Part shown: one piece after another, positions 5,639 through 7,686 of the stretch | How positions within the stretch are numbered: position 1 is the stretch's first letter | How the letters are laid out: the number at the start of each line of letters is the position of its first letter | Source: JAWWBG01 sp033721095 | GTDB taxonomy: Bacteria > Actinomycetota > Nitriliruptoria > Nitriliruptorales > Nitriliruptoraceae | Direction of reading: 5' to 3' | Assembly: GCA_033721095.1 (NCBI GenBank) | Contig: JAWWBG010000131.1 | Coordinates: 1 to 7,686 of the forward strand | Length of the DNA: 7,686 nucleotides | Translations under genes and position numbers: made by a program | The notes under the pieces: generated by a model | The model's input: only the letters and a program-made list of their open reading frames with translations | Databases searched by the model: none | What the model was told of the DNA's origin: nothing

Positions 5639-7195
5639 GTGACGGCAAGCACCGAAGACAAGCTCCAGGCGCTGCGCGAACGGCAGGCGAGGTCGTCGCT
5701 GGGCGGCGGCGAGACCGCCATCCAGCGGCAGCACGACCGCGGGAAGCTGACCGCACGCGAGCGGGTCGAGGCCCTGCTCGACGAGGGGTCGTTCGTCGAA
5801 ACGGACGCGTTCGCCGTCCACCGCGCCAGCGGGTTCGGCCTCGAGGACAAGAAGGTGATGGGCGATGGCGTGGTCACCGGCCACGGCACGATCGACGGTC
5901 GCCGCGTGGTGGTCTTCAGCCAGGACTTCACGGCCTTCGGCGGCTCGCTCGGGGAGGTGTTCGCCGAGAAGGTCGTGAAGGTCATGGACCTGGCCGCGAA
6001 GATGGGCGTGCCGGTCATCGGGCTGAACGACTCGGGCGGCGCACGCATCCAGGAGGGGGTCGTCAGCCTCGGCGGCTACGGCGACATCTTCCTGCGGAAC
6101 GTGCGGACCTCGGGGGTGATCCCACAGATCAGCGCGATCATGGGTCCGTGTGCCGGCGGGGCCGTCTACTCCCCGGCGATCACCGACTTTGTGTTCATGG
6201 TGAAGGACACCAGCCACATGTTCATCACCGGCCCCAACGTCATCAAGACGGTGACGGGCGAGGACGTCACGATGGAGCAGCTCGGCGGCGCGATGACCCA
6301 TGCCGCCAAGTCGGGAGTCGCGCACTTTGCGGCCGAAGACGAACTGGCCTGCCTCGACGACATCAAGTACCTGCTCGGTTTCCTGCCCAGCAACAACCTC
6401 GAGCTCCCGCCGCACGTGGCAACCGACGACGACCCGGACCGCGAGATCCCCGAGCTGGACACGTTCATCCCGGACAACTCGAACGTGCCCTACGACATGC
6501 GCGACGTCGTCCGGCACGTCGTCGACGAGGGAGAGTTCTTCGAGGTGCACGAGCACTTCGCCGAGAACATCATCTGCGGGCTGAGCCGCATCGATGGGCA
6601 TCCGGTCGGCGTGGTCGGCAACCAGCCCCAGTTCCTGGCCGGTGTCCTCGACATCAAGTCGTCGGAGAAGGCGGCTCGTTTCGTTCGCACCTGTGACGCC
6701 TTCAACCTCCCGATCGTCACGTTCGTCGACGTGCCGGGCTTCCTTCCCGGCACCGACCAGGAGTACGGCGGCATCATCCGGCACGGCGCGAAGCTGCTGT
6801 ACGCCTACGCCGAGGCCACCGTGCCCAAGCTGACCGTGATCACCCGCAAGGCCTACGGCGGCGCCTACGACGTGATGGGCTCCAAGCACCTCGGCGCCGA
6901 CGTGAACCTCGCCTGGCCCACCGCCGAGATCGCGGTCATGGGCGCCAAGGGCGCCGTCAACATCCTCTACCGCGACGAGCTCGAGGCGGCCGACGACCCG
7001 GATGCCCTGCACGCCGAGTTCGAGGAGCGCTACAGCGAAGACCTCGCCAACCCGTGGCGAGCCGCGGAGCGCGGCTACGTGGACGCCGTGATCGAGCCAC
7101 GGCGAACCCGGGCAGAACTGGTCAAGGCCCTGCGCTTCACGTTGACCAAGCGGGAACCCCGCCCGGCCCGCAAGCACGGGAACATCCCGCTGTGA
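5639..7195 (+). CDS. pccB: Acyl-CoA carboxylase beta (carboxyltransferase) subunit, propionyl-CoA type
   Basis: Transfers the carboxyl group from carboxybiotin on the alpha subunit to an acyl-CoA, most likely propionyl-CoA, giving methylmalonyl-CoA. The 518-residue length is normal for PccB/AccD5. The N-terminal start matches the family: DKLQALRERQ, then GGGETAIQRQHDRGKLTARE (22-41). The N-domain has the oxyanion loop SGGARIQEGV (132-141) and CAGGAVYSPA (171-180). The C-domain has VPGFLPGTDQEYGGIIRHGA (365-384), RKAYGGAYDVMGSKH (403-417) and the terminal RKHGNIPL. Asp411 in AYGGAYDVM appears to correspond to the aspartate that sets propionyl preference in Streptomyces PccB (D422 there), judged by motif and distance to the C-terminus. 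It overlaps accE by 4 bases. A gene for the biotinylated alpha subunit is not in the window. AccD5 is an equivalent name. Confidence 0.95.
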   Translation: MTASTEDKLQALRERQARSSLGGGETAIQRQHDRGKLTARERVEALLDEGSFVETDAFAVHRASGFGLEDKKVMGDGVVTGHGTIDGRRVVVFSQDFTAFGGSLGEVFAEKVVKVMDLAAKMGVPVIGLNDSGGARIQEGVVSLGGYGDIFLRNVRTSGVIPQISAIMGPCAGGAVYSPAITDFVFMVKDTSHMFITGPNVIKTVTGEDVTMEQLGGAMTHAAKSGVAHFAAEDELACLDDIKYLLGFLPSNNLELPPHVATDDDPDREIPELDTFIPDNSNVPYDMRDVVRHVVDEGEFFEVHEHFAENIICGLSRIDGHPVGVVGNQPQFLAGVLDIKSSEKAARFVRTCDAFNLPIVTFVDVPGFLPGTDQEYGGIIRHGAKLLYAYAEATVPKLTVITRKAYGGAYDVMGSKHLGADVNLAWPTAEIAVMGAKGAVNILYRDELEAADDPDALHAEFEERYSEDLANPWRAAERGYVDAVIEPRRTRAELVKALRFTLTKREPRPARKHGNIPL

Positions 7196-7395
7196 GTCCG
7201 ACGATTCGCATCGTCGGTGGTGGCGAGCCGACCGCCGAGGAGCTGGCGGCACTCACGATCGCCCTCGACGCGCTCATCGACCAGTCGGCGGAGGACGCGG
7301 GTGGCGACGCGCAGTCGGGCTGGGTGCTTGCCGCGCTCCGGGAGGGCGTGGGCGGACCGCTGGTCACGGCACCGCCGCACCCCGAGCGGTTCTGA
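7192..7395 (+). CDS. accE: Acyl-CoA carboxylase epsilon subunit
   Basis: Small (67-residue) accessory subunit that stabilises or stimulates actinobacterial acyl-CoA carboxylase complexes. The N-terminal half is diagnostic: TIRIVGGGEPTAEELAALTI at 4-23 matches the R-I/V-V-x-G-x-PT-x-EELAAL pattern of the family. The C-terminal part (WVLAALREGVGG, then PLVTAPPHPERF) is looser and lacks the usual final tryptophan-containing W-R-x-x element. The GTG start overlaps the pccB stop as GTGA, indicating translational coupling and a stoichiometric partner. It is not visible in many gene calls because of its size. Identification rests on motif plus position, both of which fit. Confidence 0.88.
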   Translation: MSPTIRIVGGGEPTAEELAALTIALDALIDQSAEDAGGDAQSGWVLAALREGVGGPLVTAPPHPERF

Positions 7396-7423
7396 CCGGT
7401 CCGGACGCTCGGCCGGCGACCGG
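7396..7423. terminator. Hairpin between convergent accE and OmpA-domain genes
   Basis: CCGGTC (7396-7401) pairs with GACCGG (7418-7423), and CGG/CCG (7402-7404 with 7413-7415) can extend the stem past a two-base bulge. It begins directly after the accE stop and ends just before the stop of the minus-strand gene, so it could serve both. There is no T-run, as is common for actinobacterial terminators. Confidence 0.5.
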
Positions 7424-7425
7424 CG

Positions 7426-7686
7426 CTACTGGACCAGGTGGATCTCGACCCGACGGTTGACCTGCTTGGCCAGGTCGTTGTCCTCGTCGTTGGCGATCAA
7501 CAGGTTCGTCTCGCCGCGCCCGACGGCCTCGAGGCGGGATGCATCGACGCCGCGCGTCACGAGGGCATCCACCACGGCCTGCGCACGCTGCTGGGAGAGC
7601 TCGAGGTTGCTCGCAGCATCGCCGGTCGAGTCGGTGTTGCCCTCGATGCGCAGCCGGATGTCGTCGTCACTGGCAAGGATGGCCTC
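7426..7686 (-). CDS. OmpA-family peptidoglycan-binding C-terminal domain (gene cut by right edge)
   Basis: The visible 86 C-terminal residues form most of an OmpA-like domain, which anchors envelope proteins non-covalently to peptidoglycan. The core IEGNTDSTGD (14-23) followed by NLELSQQRAQAV (27-38), GVDASRLEAVGRGE (46-59) and NRRVEIHLVQ (77-86) follows the family pattern. The diaminopimelate-binding pair appears retained as Asp19 and Arg34, spaced 15 residues apart as in the structurally studied Acinetobacter OmpA. The customary histidine of GHTD is Asn17. The N-terminal part, including any signal peptide, lipobox, membrane anchor or beta-barrel, lies beyond the window, so the full architecture is unknown. 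It converges on accE and is probably unrelated to it. Confidence 0.9.
   Translation of the reverse strand, partial: EAILASDDDIRLRIEGNTDSTGDAASNLELSQQRAQAVVDALVTRGVDASRLEAVGRGETNLLIANDEDNDLAKQVNRRVEIHLVQ

Noticed and set aside
5624..7252. Minus-strand frame of 542 codons
   Set aside because: It is fully antisense to the carboxyltransferase gene and has a His/Val/Asp-rich translation without domains.

Overview
The window looks like chromosomal DNA from a high-GC member of the Actinomycetota. Coding frames are strongly GC-biased at third positions, several genes start with GTG, and a small acyl-CoA carboxylase epsilon subunit, an actinobacterial speciality, sits behind a carboxyltransferase gene. 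A permease of the COG1824 type paired with a PhoU/TrkA_C protein hints at a deep-branching lineage rather than a classical Streptomyces or Mycobacterium, but that placement is inference. No mobile element, tRNA, rRNA or CRISPR array was seen.

Layout from left to right. (1) 1-958, minus: the N-terminal 319 residues of a long acyl-CoA dehydrogenase of the DmdC type, running off the left edge, with a -10-like box placed for a leaderless message. (2) 1131-3630, plus: a two-gene unit with a double MgtE/SLC41-like membrane permease followed by a soluble protein built as two PhoU-TrkA_C modules, probably a regulated divalent-cation transport system. (3) 3631-3971: 341 bases without a confident gene, holding internal repeats, two short hairpins and a possible 88-codon minus-strand reading frame. 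All four differences between the repeat copies fall on synonymous third positions of that frame. (4) 3972-5539, minus: a birA biotin-protein ligase and, 20 bases behind it, an unrecognised 262-residue protein. (5) 5639-7395, plus: a propionyl-CoA-type carboxyltransferase beta subunit overlapping by 4 bases with an epsilon subunit. (6) 7396-7423: a hairpin between convergent genes. (7) 7426-7686, minus: the C-terminal OmpA-like peptidoglycan-binding domain of a protein that runs off the right edge.

Functionally, birA, the carboxyltransferase gene and accE form the divergent cluster known from mycobacteria (birA facing accD5-accE5). The ligase biotinylates the alpha subunit that hands carboxyl groups to this carboxyltransferase, but the alpha subunit itself is not in the window. 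The acyl-CoA dehydrogenase may feed the same acyl-CoA metabolism but is not adjacent to that cluster. The permease/PhoU pair and the repeat-bearing gap next to it are the least conventional parts.
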